From contig NZ_CP108393.1 in NCBI RefSeq assembly GCF_035961655.1, forward strand, positions 806,001 through 870,000: a stretch of 64,000 bases of DNA, given 5' to 3'. The DNA comes from Streptomyces sp. NBC_01317 (GTDB lineage Bacteria > Actinomycetota > Actinomycetes > Streptomycetales > Streptomycetaceae). The notes below the pieces were generated by a model that was given only the letters and a program-made list of their open reading frames with translations, was not told the origin of the DNA and made no database searches. Each line of letters starts with the position of its first letter. Within the stretch, counting starts at the first letter, position 1. Both the position numbers and the translations under genes were made by a program. Below are positions 44,833 through 52,386 of this stretch, one piece after another.

Positions 44833-45722
44833 GCCTGGCGCCGCGCGCGGTGCTGGTCCACCGCACCAGCGAGTACGAGGAGCTGCTCGCCCGGCACGGC
44901 ACCCACGGCCAGGCCGCCTTCTACCTCTCCTCGCGCGGCCGGTCCCTGGACGAGGTGGCCGCGCGGCACCACCGGGCGCTCCGCGCGCTGACGGAGGTGG
45001 CGGCGGCGGTGCCTATGTCGTGGCGGCAGGCCCGGGTGGAGCGGGCGGACCTGGACCGGTTCCTGTTCGGTCCCGAGGACGTGGTGGTCGTGGTGGGCGC
45101 GGACGGGCTGGTCGCCAACACCGCGAAGTACCTGACGGGGCAGGTGGTGGTGGGGATCGACACGGATCCGGGGCGGGGTCTCGGGGTGCTGGTACGCCAC
45201 CGGCCGGGCGACGCGGGCGCGTTGCTCCGGGCGGCCGGGCCGGGGCGGACCGCCCGGGTCGACGAGCTGACGATGGTCGAGGCGGTCGCCGACGACACCC
45301 AACGCCTGCTCGCCCTCAACGAGATCTATCTCGGCCGGCCCGACCACCAGACCTCGCGCTACCGGCTGGGCCCGGACGACGGGACGGCTCCCGCCGAGGC
45401 CCAGGCGTCCTCGGGGGTGCTCATCGGTACGGGCACGGGCGCGACGGGCTGGCTGCGCTCGCTGGGCGGCGGCGCGCTGCCCGCGCCGTCGCCGACCGAT
45501 CCCGTCCTGGTCTGGTGCGTACGGGAGGCCTGGCCGTCCCCCACGACCGGCACGTCCCGGCTGACGGGCGTCCTGACCGGAAGCCACCGGCTGCGTCTGA
45601 CGGTGGAGTCGGAGCGGCTGGTCGCGTTCGGCGACGGGATGGAGGGCGACGCGCTGGAACTGACGTGGGGCCAGACGGTCCGGGTGGGCCTGGCGGAGGT
45701 GGCGCTGCGCCTGCTCGCCTGA
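44829..45722 (+). CDS. NAD-kinase-like protein with divergent GGDG motif
   Basis: A 297-residue protein with the two-domain layout of NAD kinases. The N-terminal half has VVVVVGADGLVANTAKYL, where the canonical GGDGT catalytic motif reads GADGL (90-94), retaining Asp92. The second domain has LNEIYLGRPDH and SSGVLIGTGTGATGWLRS in place of the classical NE and STPTGSTAY motifs. Substrate or activity may thus differ from NAD phosphorylation. It is translationally coupled to the SPFH gene, and both answer to the twin-operator promoter. Confidence 0.8.
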   Translation: MSLAPRAVLVHRTSEYEELLARHGTHGQAAFYLSSRGRSLDEVAARHHRALRALTEVAAAVPMSWRQARVERADLDRFLFGPEDVVVVVGADGLVANTAKYLTGQVVVGIDTDPGRGLGVLVRHRPGDAGALLRAAGPGRTARVDELTMVEAVADDTQRLLALNEIYLGRPDHQTSRYRLGPDDGTAPAEAQASSGVLIGTGTGATGWLRSLGGGALPAPSPTDPVLVWCVREAWPSPTTGTSRLTGVLTGSHRLRLTVESERLVAFGDGMEGDALELTWGQTVRVGLAEVALRLLA

Positions 45723-46030
45723 AGCGCCCGTTCCCACCTCACAGCCCCATTATGGAAAACACATTCCGCCAGGCGGAGGTCGCCCGGTCGAAAACGGTCA
45801 ATCGGCGCACCGGGACGTGCAATTGGGGAGAACAAAGTTCCGGTCGAGCTTTCTTTACGAAAGCCCAAGTGCCATGCTGGTGCGCCGGGACGCAGGGCCA
45901 CCGAACAAGAACCCTCGGTGATGGGCGGCGTTCCGAGCGACCCCCCTGACCTGTGACAAGGATTGACGATGTCTCCTGTGCGGCCGTTATCCCGGTCCTC
46001 CGCCCCCGGCGGGCCCGGGGGCCGGTGCCG
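45723..46030 (+). other. 308-bp leader region with possible structured RNA and leader ORF
   Basis: The gap between the NADK-like gene and the TTA-containing gene is AT-richer than its surroundings (for example ATTATGGAAAACACATTCC and TTCTTTACGAAAGCCC). A possible -10 box CATGCT lies at about 45873-45878. The stretch GGGACGCAGGGCC (45887-45899) followed by a CACCGA...TCGGTG stem (45899-45920) resembles the 3' core of c-di-GMP-I riboswitches, but the 5' core is not clear. A leader ORF begins at 45969. Confidence 0.45.
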
Positions 46031-46034
46031 GTGA
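45969..46034 (+). CDS. Possible 21-residue leader ORF containing a TTA codon
   Basis: ATG with AAGGA six bases upstream encodes MSPVRPLSRSSAPGGPGGRC and one more Arg, then TGA at 46032-46034. The TGA overlaps a GTG (46031) that can start the next gene. Codon 7 is TTA (45987-45989), a bldA-dependent leucine codon in Streptomyces. This would couple translation of the next gene to passage through a TTA codon. It may also be a chance ORF. Confidence 0.4.
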   Translation: MSPVRPLSRSSAPGGPGGRCR

Positions 46035-47065
46035 ACGCCATGGGGACGGGCGACAGGTCCGGGCGGGGGATGCGGTTGTCCTCCGGGCCCGCCGGGGACG
46101 ACCACGAGTTACGCGCGGTGCTCCAGGACGTGGCCTCGGGCTACTGGATGTCCATGCAGGATCTGCTCCTCCGCACCGAGGCGGGCGTCTTACGCACGGG
46201 GGCCGGCGCCGACTGGGCGCAGTGGACCTTCCGTACGCAGGTACTGGGCGCCGCGTCGGCGGGGACCACGGTGGTGCAGACGTGGCAGCGGGAGGTCCCG
46301 GACAGCCGGCCGGCGACGGTGATGCGCGCCCGGGTCGCGGTGGAGCGGGCGCTGCGGGCGAACCGTATCGGCGACGTCCAGCACCTCCAGAGCCTGTGGT
46401 GGACCGCGAGCGCGGCCTGCGCGGCCGCCGCCGAGGTGGCACCGCACGATCCGGTCCCGTTCCTCTGCCGGCTGGCCCTCGCCGAGCTGGACCCGGACCA
46501 GGTGGACCCGGAGCACCGGCGCCACGCCCCCGACCCGCAGCTGTTCCCCGGCCCCTGGGGGCTGTTGGCGGAGGTCGACCGGCGGGACCCGGGCAACCGT
46601 GAGGCGTACCACCGGATGGCGCGCTACTTCCTGGTCCGCAAGGGCGGTTCGGTCGCCCATCAGGACTTCTTCGCGCGGTGGGTGGCGGACGGGGCCCCCA
46701 CGGGCTCGGCCCTGCTTGCCCTCCCCCTCTATGTCGCCGTGGAGCGGTGGCGGGCGGCCCACACCGGCCGCGAGTCCCTGGACGCCAGCCTCTACTGGGT
46801 GACCGACGGGGCGCTGGCGCGGGCACGGGTGGCGTACCGGGACTGGTTCGCCGTCACCACCTCGCGCCGTCTGACGCAGGACATGAACTACCTGGCGCAC
46901 GCGCTGTGGTCGAGCCAGCAGTACGGCCCCGCCGCCGAGGTGTTCCGCGCGCTGGGCCCCCACGCCTCCCCCCGCCCCTGGCTGTACCTCGTCGCCGACG
47001 GCGCCCGGTGGGAGCGCCTGTTCCTCGACGCGCACGACGCGGCCCTGGCGAACGGCTCCCCCTGA
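46031..47065 (+). CDS. Unknown helical (TPR-like) protein with two TTA codons
   Basis: A 344-residue protein I do not recognise. After a Gly-rich N-terminus it is mostly helical with Trp/Ala/Arg-rich repeats (LWWTASAACAAAAEVAPHDPVPF, DRRDPGNREAYHRMARYFLV), suggesting helical repeat folds such as TPR. No signal peptide or membrane helix is present. Two TTA codons occur (46109 and 46190). The start is uncertain: GTG 46031 is supported by overlap with the leader ORF; ATG 46040 and ATG 46070 are alternatives. A permease gene follows in the same direction, its start 56 bp after this gene's stop. Confidence 0.6.
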   Translation: MNAMGTGDRSGRGMRLSSGPAGDDHELRAVLQDVASGYWMSMQDLLLRTEAGVLRTGAGADWAQWTFRTQVLGAASAGTTVVQTWQREVPDSRPATVMRARVAVERALRANRIGDVQHLQSLWWTASAACAAAAEVAPHDPVPFLCRLALAELDPDQVDPEHRRHAPDPQLFPGPWGLLAEVDRRDPGNREAYHRMARYFLVRKGGSVAHQDFFARWVADGAPTGSALLALPLYVAVERWRAAHTGRESLDASLYWVTDGALARARVAYRDWFAVTTSRRLTQDMNYLAHALWSSQQYGPAAEVFRALGPHASPRPWLYLVADGARWERLFLDAHDAALANGSP

Positions 47066-47121
47066 GCCGTCGTTCCTGGTGATCCTTTCCCCGATGAGTG
47101 TGTCCCATGAGGAGGACCTCA

Positions 47122-48639
47122 GTGTTTGGTGCGACCCGACCACAACCCGTCTCAGGACCCGAGCAGGTGTCCGACGACAACCGGCAGCTGGCCGATCTCG
47201 GCTACGAACCCGTGCTGGCCCGGCGGATGGGCGGTTTCGGCAACTTCGCCGTGAGTTTCAGTGTCATCTCGGTGCTGGGCGGCTGCATGGCGCTGTACGG
47301 GCCCGGCCTGATCGCGGGCGGTCCCGCGGTCATGCTGTGGGGCTGGGCGGTGGTGGGCTTCTTCGTGCTCTTCGTCGGGATGGCGCTGGCCGAGGTGACG
47401 AGCGCGTACCCCACCTCGGGCGCGATGTTCTACATGGCCGACCAACTCGGCGGGCGGCGCTGGGGGTTCTACACGGGCTGGCTGAACCTGTTAGGGCTGA
47501 TCGGCGGTATCGCCGTGATCGACTACGGCGCCGCCCTGTTCACCGGGGCCGTCCTCGACCTCCAGTGGGGCATCGCCGTCACCCCGGAGGAGACGATGGT
47601 CATCTTCGTCGCCATCCTCCTGTTCCACGCCGCCCTGAACCTGGCCGGCGTACGGCTCGTCAGTGTGCTGAACTCGATCAGTGTGTGGTGGCACCTCGCC
47701 GGTGTGGCCGTCATCCTCGGTGTGCTGTGGATCGCCCCGGACAGCCACCAGTCCGCGTCGTTCGTCCTCGGTGAGTTCAGCAACGGCACCGGCTGGGCGA
47801 ATCCGCTGTATGTCACCGGCATCGGCCTCGCGATCGCCCAGGGCACCCTGGTGGGCTACGACGCCTCGGCCCACATGTCGGAGGAGACGAGCCGCGCGGC
47901 GGTGTCGGCCCCGCGCGGCATCGTGCGCTCGATCTGGGTCTCGTGGGCGGTGGGCTTCGTCCTGCTGGCCTCCATGGCGTCCGCGATCCAGGACTACGCG
48001 ACCACCGCCGCCTCCCCCGTACCCCCGGCGCAGATCTTCGTCGACGCGGTGGGCACGGACGGGGCCACCCTGCTGCTCGCCGTGGTCATCGTGGTGCTGC
48101 TGTGCGGCGGCAACGCCGAGGTCGCGGCCGGCAGCCGGATGGTGTTCGCGTTCTCCCGCGACGGGGCGCTGCCCGGCTCGGGCCTGTGGCGGCGGCTGAG
48201 CCGCAGCCAGACCCCGCACCTGGCCGTGTGGCTCGTGGTCGCCGCCGCGTGCCTGATCACCCTGCCGAGCCTGTACTCGCCCACCGCCTTCACCGCCGTC
48301 TCCGCGATCAACATCATCGGGATGACACCCGCGTACGCGATCCCGATCTTCCTGCGCCTCCGCCACGGGAACCGCTTCCGCAAGGGCCCCTGGCACCTGG
48401 GGCGCTGGAGCAAGCCGGTGGGGTGGATCGCGGTGGTCTGGGTCGTCTTCGTGACCGTGCTGTTCTGCCTGCCGCAGCGCAACCCCGTCACCGTCGAGAC
48501 GTTCAACTACGCGCCGGTGGCGCTGGTCGCCGTCCTGCTGCTGGCCGAGCTGCGCTGGCCGTTCGCGCGCCGCGCCTACAACCCGCCCACGCCCACCCCG
48601 GCCGCCCAGGACCGCGCCCACGTCGAGGAGTTCATCTGA
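47122..48639 (+). CDS. APC-family amino acid/amine permease with a TTA codon
   Basis: A 505-residue transporter with about 12 predicted helices. The N-terminal LGYEPVLARRMGGFGNFAVSF and the loop YDASAHMSEETSRAAVSAPRGI are typical of the amino acid/choline/GABA permease branch. The GTG at 47122 has AGGAGG exactly six bases upstream, which decides the start over an earlier GTG at 47098. Codon 124 is TTA (47491-47493). Its stop shares one base with the ATG of the glutamine-synthetase-like gene (TGATG), so uptake and first metabolic step are co-translated. An amine or amino acid substrate is expected. Confidence 0.9.
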   Translation: MFGATRPQPVSGPEQVSDDNRQLADLGYEPVLARRMGGFGNFAVSFSVISVLGGCMALYGPGLIAGGPAVMLWGWAVVGFFVLFVGMALAEVTSAYPTSGAMFYMADQLGGRRWGFYTGWLNLLGLIGGIAVIDYGAALFTGAVLDLQWGIAVTPEETMVIFVAILLFHAALNLAGVRLVSVLNSISVWWHLAGVAVILGVLWIAPDSHQSASFVLGEFSNGTGWANPLYVTGIGLAIAQGTLVGYDASAHMSEETSRAAVSAPRGIVRSIWVSWAVGFVLLASMASAIQDYATTAASPVPPAQIFVDAVGTDGATLLLAVVIVVLLCGGNAEVAAGSRMVFAFSRDGALPGSGLWRRLSRSQTPHLAVWLVVAAACLITLPSLYSPTAFTAVSAINIIGMTPAYAIPIFLRLRHGNRFRKGPWHLGRWSKPVGWIAVVWVVFVTVLFCLPQRNPVTVETFNYAPVALVAVLLLAELRWPFARRAYNPPTPTPAAQDRAHVEEFI

Positions 48640-50027
48640 TGACCGCCGACCAGGACCGGCCGGCCCGGGCCACCGGGCGCCTCACGCTCGACCAGTTGCG
48701 GAGCGAGGTGGCCGAAGGCCGCGTCAGGACCGTGGAGTTGGCGCTCGCCGACGTACAGGGCAGGCAGCAGGGGAAGCGGTACCACGCCCGGTACTTCCTG
48801 GACCGGGTGGCAGGCGACGGGGCGGACGTGTGCGCGTACGTGCTGGCCACGGACATCGACATGCTGCCGCCCTCCGACTTCGAGCTGGTCTCCTGGGACA
48901 GCGGCATCGGCGACTTCCAGGTGCGGCCCGACCTGACGACGATCCGGACCGCCCCTTGGGATCCGGCGACGGTGGTCGTCCAGGCGGACGCCTTTCTCGA
49001 CGACCGGCCCGTGGAGGTGTCGCCGCGCCGGATCCTGCGCCGGCAACTCGACCTGCTCGCCGAGCGGGGCCTGCGGGTCAAGGTGGGCATCGAGACGGAG
49101 TTCGCCCTCTACCGGGGCACCCACCAGCGCCTGGAGGACACCCTCCACCGCGCGCTGCGCCCCGTCTCGGCGAAGAACCGCGACTTCGCCCTGGAGGTCG
49201 ACCCGCGGACCGGCCGCTACCTGCGGCTCCTCCAGGAGCACCTGGAACACGCGGGCCGGCCCATCGAGGCGGCCAAGTCCGAGGCCGCGCCCGGACAGGT
49301 GGAGATCACCTTCCCGTACGGTGACGCGGTGGAGGCGTGCGACGGGCACGTCCTGTTCAAGCGCATCGCCCGGCACACCGGCGACCGTACGGGGCTGGCC
49401 CCGACGTTCATGCCCACCCCGCAGCCCGGCACGGCCAGCGGACTGCACCTGCACCTGTCCCTGTGGCAGGACGGCGAGCCGGTGTTCGCCGCCCCCTCGG
49501 GGGGCCTGTCGGCCACGGGCTCACAGGCCGTCGCCGGGCTGCTCGCGGTCCTGCCCGACCTCACCCCGCTGTGGGCGCCGAACACCAATTCGTACCGCCG
49601 CTACCAGCCGGACACCGGCGCCCCCACCAGCTTCACCTGGGGCTACGACAACCGGACCTGCGCGGTACGGGTGGTGGGGCGGGCCACCCCGCACCTGGAG
49701 GTACGGCTGCCGGGGGCGGACGCGAACCCCTACCTCGCCCTGACGGCCGCCCTGGCCGCGGTCGAGCACGGCATCGAGCACGCCCTCACCCCGCCGGAGC
49801 CGGTCACGGGCAACGCGTACGCGGATCACACCGCGCCGCCGGTCCACACCACACTGAGCGCCGCTCTCGACGCGTTCCGGGCCGGGCCGCTGCCGGACAA
49901 GATCCTCGCGCCCGGGGTGGCGAAGCACTACGCCCAGGTCGCCCAGCTCGAACTGGACGCCCTACCGGAGGAGTTGGGGGAGGAGATCACGGACACCGAG
50001 ATCACCCGCTGGTTCGCCCGGGCCTGA
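48639..50027 (+). CDS. Glutamine synthetase-like gamma-glutamyl-amine ligase
   Basis: A 462-residue protein of the GlnA superfamily. Conserved active-site blocks are KVGIETEFALYR, EAAPGQVEITFPYG, SGLHLHLSLW, NSYRRYQPDTGAP and LEVRLPGADANPYLALTAAL. Streptomyces has several such paralogues (GlnA3, GlnA4) that glutamylate polyamines or ethanolamine instead of ammonia. Its coupling to a permease supports a role in using an imported amine as nitrogen source. The adenylylation-site region of classical GlnA is not evident. Which amine is used cannot be told from sequence. Confidence 0.9.
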   Translation: MTADQDRPARATGRLTLDQLRSEVAEGRVRTVELALADVQGRQQGKRYHARYFLDRVAGDGADVCAYVLATDIDMLPPSDFELVSWDSGIGDFQVRPDLTTIRTAPWDPATVVVQADAFLDDRPVEVSPRRILRRQLDLLAERGLRVKVGIETEFALYRGTHQRLEDTLHRALRPVSAKNRDFALEVDPRTGRYLRLLQEHLEHAGRPIEAAKSEAAPGQVEITFPYGDAVEACDGHVLFKRIARHTGDRTGLAPTFMPTPQPGTASGLHLHLSLWQDGEPVFAAPSGGLSATGSQAVAGLLAVLPDLTPLWAPNTNSYRRYQPDTGAPTSFTWGYDNRTCAVRVVGRATPHLEVRLPGADANPYLALTAALAAVEHGIEHALTPPEPVTGNAYADHTAPPVHTTLSAALDAFRAGPLPDKILAPGVAKHYAQVAQLELDALPEELGEEITDTEITRWFARA

Positions 50028-50140
50028 TCCGGCCGGGAGCGTGTGCGCCCGGAGCCCGGCGGCGCGACAATGGTGGAGGCGCGGGGAGAGAGGTCCTGCC
50101 CCGCGCCGCACCGGCAACTGTCTGTCGGAGGAGGCGCGTT

Positions 50141-50815
50141 GTGCCGCGATCCAGTGACAGCGAGACCGTACGGAAGCTCCTCGGCACCCACGGCCGTACC
50201 TACGCGCAGGAGGCCGGTATCCGCCTGCGTGACACACCGCAGCCGCTCTACCGCACCCTGGTCCTGGCCCTGCTGCTGAGCGCGCGGATCCGCGGCGGGA
50301 CCGCGGTCGCGGCCTGCCGGGCCCTCGGCGACGCGGGGCTGCGCACACCGCGGCGCATGGCCGACGCCACCTGGCAGGAGCGGGTGGACGCGCTGGGGCG
50401 CGGTGGCTACCGCCGCTACGACGAGCGCACGGCCGCCCAGCTCGGTGACGGCGCCCGCCTGCTCCTCCACGAGTACGGCGGCGACCTGCGACGGCTGCGC
50501 GAGGCGGCGGGCCGCGACGTCGGCGCGCTGGCCGCCGGGGTCCAGAAGAACCCGGGCATCGGCCCGGTCGGCGCGGACATCTTCCTGCGCGAGGTCCAGG
50601 GGATCTGGCCGGAGGCCGCGCCCTACCTGGACGACAAGGCGCTCCAGGGAGCACGCCGCCTGGGCCTGCCGGACGATCCGGCGGCGCTGGCGCGGCTGGC
50701 GGGCGACACCGATCCCGCGGTGTTCGCGTCGGCGCTGGTGAGGGAGGCGCTGGACCGGACGGGGGCGCTCGACCCCGACGACCACAACGACCACAACCCC
50801 GACGACAACCCCTGA
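50141..50815 (+). CDS. HhH-GPD-type endonuclease III-like protein
   Basis: A 224-residue protein with the helix-hairpin-helix region of DNA glycosylases: VQKNPGIGPVGADIFLREVQ, preceded by RTLVLALLLSARIRGGTAVAACR. The C-terminal four-Cys iron-sulfur loop of endonuclease III is absent, and the protein ends in an Asp/His/Asn-rich tail (DPDDHNDHNPDDNP). The catalytic Lys of the bifunctional enzymes is not obvious at the hairpin; YLDDKALQGA lies nearby. It may be a monofunctional or structural relative. The GTG start has a GGAGGAGG site. Confidence 0.75.
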   Translation: MPRSSDSETVRKLLGTHGRTYAQEAGIRLRDTPQPLYRTLVLALLLSARIRGGTAVAACRALGDAGLRTPRRMADATWQERVDALGRGGYRRYDERTAAQLGDGARLLLHEYGGDLRRLREAAGRDVGALAAGVQKNPGIGPVGADIFLREVQGIWPEAAPYLDDKALQGARRLGLPDDPAALARLAGDTDPAVFASALVREALDRTGALDPDDHNDHNPDDNP

Positions 50816-50881
50816 GAACACACACACCTGCCACCGGACCCGATCAGGTCCGGTGGCAGGTGCAAGTCCGGCGGAGCGCGG

Positions 50882-51082
50882 TCAGGGCTGCGGAGGGCGG
50901 TCGTCCGACGGCGGCTCCTGCGTCCCCATCTGCTCGTTCATCCGCTTCTGGGCACTGTCGGTCTGGCCGCTGTACTTGTTGTCGGTCTTGGAATCGAACG
51001 CGTCGCCACCCCTGTCCACGCCCTGGCGGCTCGCGTCGTCATGGCCCTTCATGAGGTTCTTGAGCTTGTCCATCATCGACAT
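50882..51082 (-). CDS. MT0933-type antitoxin-like small protein
   Basis: A 66-residue hydrophilic protein, MSMMDKLKNLMKGHDDASRQ and onward, ending in a Pro/Asp tail. The layout MDKLKNLxKGH...G(V/I)DKxGDxxDxKTxxKYSxQ is that of the actinobacterial antitoxin family PF14013 (MT0933/Rv0909-like). GAGGAGCAAGCA supports the ATG at 51082. No toxin partner (such as an Rv0910-like START protein) is adjacent, so it may act alone or have another role. Confidence 0.8.
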   Translation of the reverse strand: MSMMDKLKNLMKGHDDASRQGVDRGGDAFDSKTDNKYSGQTDSAQKRMNEQMGTQEPPSDDRPPQP

Positions 51083-51181
51083 TGCTTGCTCCTCACTCGG
51101 AACGTACTCACCCCCCACCCTCCCCGCTGCCCGGCGATCCCGCATCCGCAGCGTGGGTCCTCGGTGGCCCTGGATGGTCCC

Positions 51182-51562
51182 TCAGCGGGAGTACGCCCTG
51201 TTGTGCCGCGTGCAGGGATCGGTCACGATCCCCGTGCCGCCCTCCTCCGGCAGCCCGGCGACGGCTTGGAGGGCCGCGCTGACCAGGGTGGCGAGGAGGT
51301 CGATGTCCGCGCCGGTGTCGAGCCGGACCGTGACCCAGCCGGAGCCGGCCCGCAACCGCAGCGCGGTGGACCGCTTGAGCGCGGGCCGCAGCTTGGCGAT
51401 CATGGAGTTGGTGAGGTGCACATCGGCCTCGTTCTCACCGTGGAAGTGCACGATCTCCTGGGACTCGGTGCGCACGCACAGGTCTGTGCCGCAGTAGGCC
51501 CGGCCCCGGCTGAGACCCGGCCAGGTCATCAGACGTTCGCCGGCATGTCTGGCAGCGTTCAT
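51182..51562 (-). CDS. Luciferase-domain/DUF5519-like protein
   Basis: A 126-residue protein resembling the actinobacterial DUF5519 (luciferase domain) family: GLSRGRAYCGTDLCVRTESQEIVHFHGENEADVHLT and GSGWVTVRLDTGADIDLLATLVS are the diagnostic blocks. No catalytic function is established for these stand-alone forms. No clear ribosome site precedes the ATG at 51562, and the Met at 51529 is an alternative. The upstream gap 51563-51741 is AT-rich in part (GGCGAACAAAATACGGTCGG) and probably holds divergent promoters. Confidence 0.75.
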   Translation of the reverse strand: MNAARHAGERLMTWPGLSRGRAYCGTDLCVRTESQEIVHFHGENEADVHLTNSMIAKLRPALKRSTALRLRAGSGWVTVRLDTGADIDLLATLVSAALQAVAGLPEEGGTGIVTDPCTRHNRAYSR

Positions 51563-51741
51563 GCGTCCAGCGTGCCGTACGGGGGGCGCGCACAACAGGG
51601 GAAATGGCGAACAAAATACGGTCGGTCTTTGTTCGCCGCCTGTTCAGAAGGCCGGGCGTCGACCCGTTCACCACTTCGTGATCTGCTCGGCAGGGCGACG
51701 GCAGGCATTCCAGTACGGGAACAGGACGGGAAAGGGCCACC

Positions 51742-52386
51742 ATGGCTGCGAACTCGGTCGATGAGCTGATGGATCTCCTCCACGCGAGCCGGGGCGCCTG
51801 GGACACCCCGGACCGCACCGGCGATCCCGTCGACCTCCACGACCACGCCTTGCAGACGGCCGCGCTGCTGCGCCGGCGCCGCCCCGCCGACAAGGAACTC
51901 CAGATCGCCGGGCTCGTCCACGACCTGGGTCATCTGCTGCGGCCCGGCAACGACGCGCGCCACGCGGATGTCGCGGCGGACGCGGTACGCCCGCTGCTGG
52001 GCGTCCGGGTCGCCCGGCTCGTCCAGCTGCACGTGCCGGCCAAGCGCTACCTGGCGGCCGTGGAGCCCGGGCGTCCGCTGTCCGGGCAGAGCGCGGCCAC
52101 GCTCCTGCTCCAGGGCGGCCCGATGACCCCGGCGGAAGCGGCGGCGTTCGCCCGGGACCCCTTGGCGGAGGACGCCGTGACCCTGCGTCAGGCCGACGAC
52201 GAGGGCAAGGCCGTCGGCCTGGACGCGGGGGTGATGGAGGACTGGCGGCCGGTGCTGGAGTCGGTGGCCGCCGCGACCGCCCGCCACCTCACGGAGACGC
52301 CCTACGGCGTCACAGCGTCGCGCTCGCCCGGTCCTTCGGCGTCGGCCGGTCGTCCCGCCGGGCCGCGGACGCCGTGGGAGGCGTGA
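51742..52386 (+). CDS. HD-domain phosphohydrolase-like protein (PhnZ/MIOX-like)
   Basis: A 214-residue HD-superfamily protein. Metal ligands are likely His33/His35 (DLHDHALQ), the HD pair His60-Asp61 in GLVHDLGHLL, His64, and His74 (DARHADVAAD). The short N-terminal part and the GLVHDLGHLL spacing resemble PhnZ and myo-inositol oxygenase relatives, which use a di-iron site for oxidation, as well as phosphohydrolases. The C-terminal 77 bp overlap the 3' end of the convergent M1 peptidase gene. Confidence 0.78.
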   Translation: MAANSVDELMDLLHASRGAWDTPDRTGDPVDLHDHALQTAALLRRRRPADKELQIAGLVHDLGHLLRPGNDARHADVAADAVRPLLGVRVARLVQLHVPAKRYLAAVEPGRPLSGQSAATLLLQGGPMTPAEAAAFARDPLAEDAVTLRQADDEGKAVGLDAGVMEDWRPVLESVAAATARHLTETPYGVTASRSPGPSASAGRPAGPRTPWEA

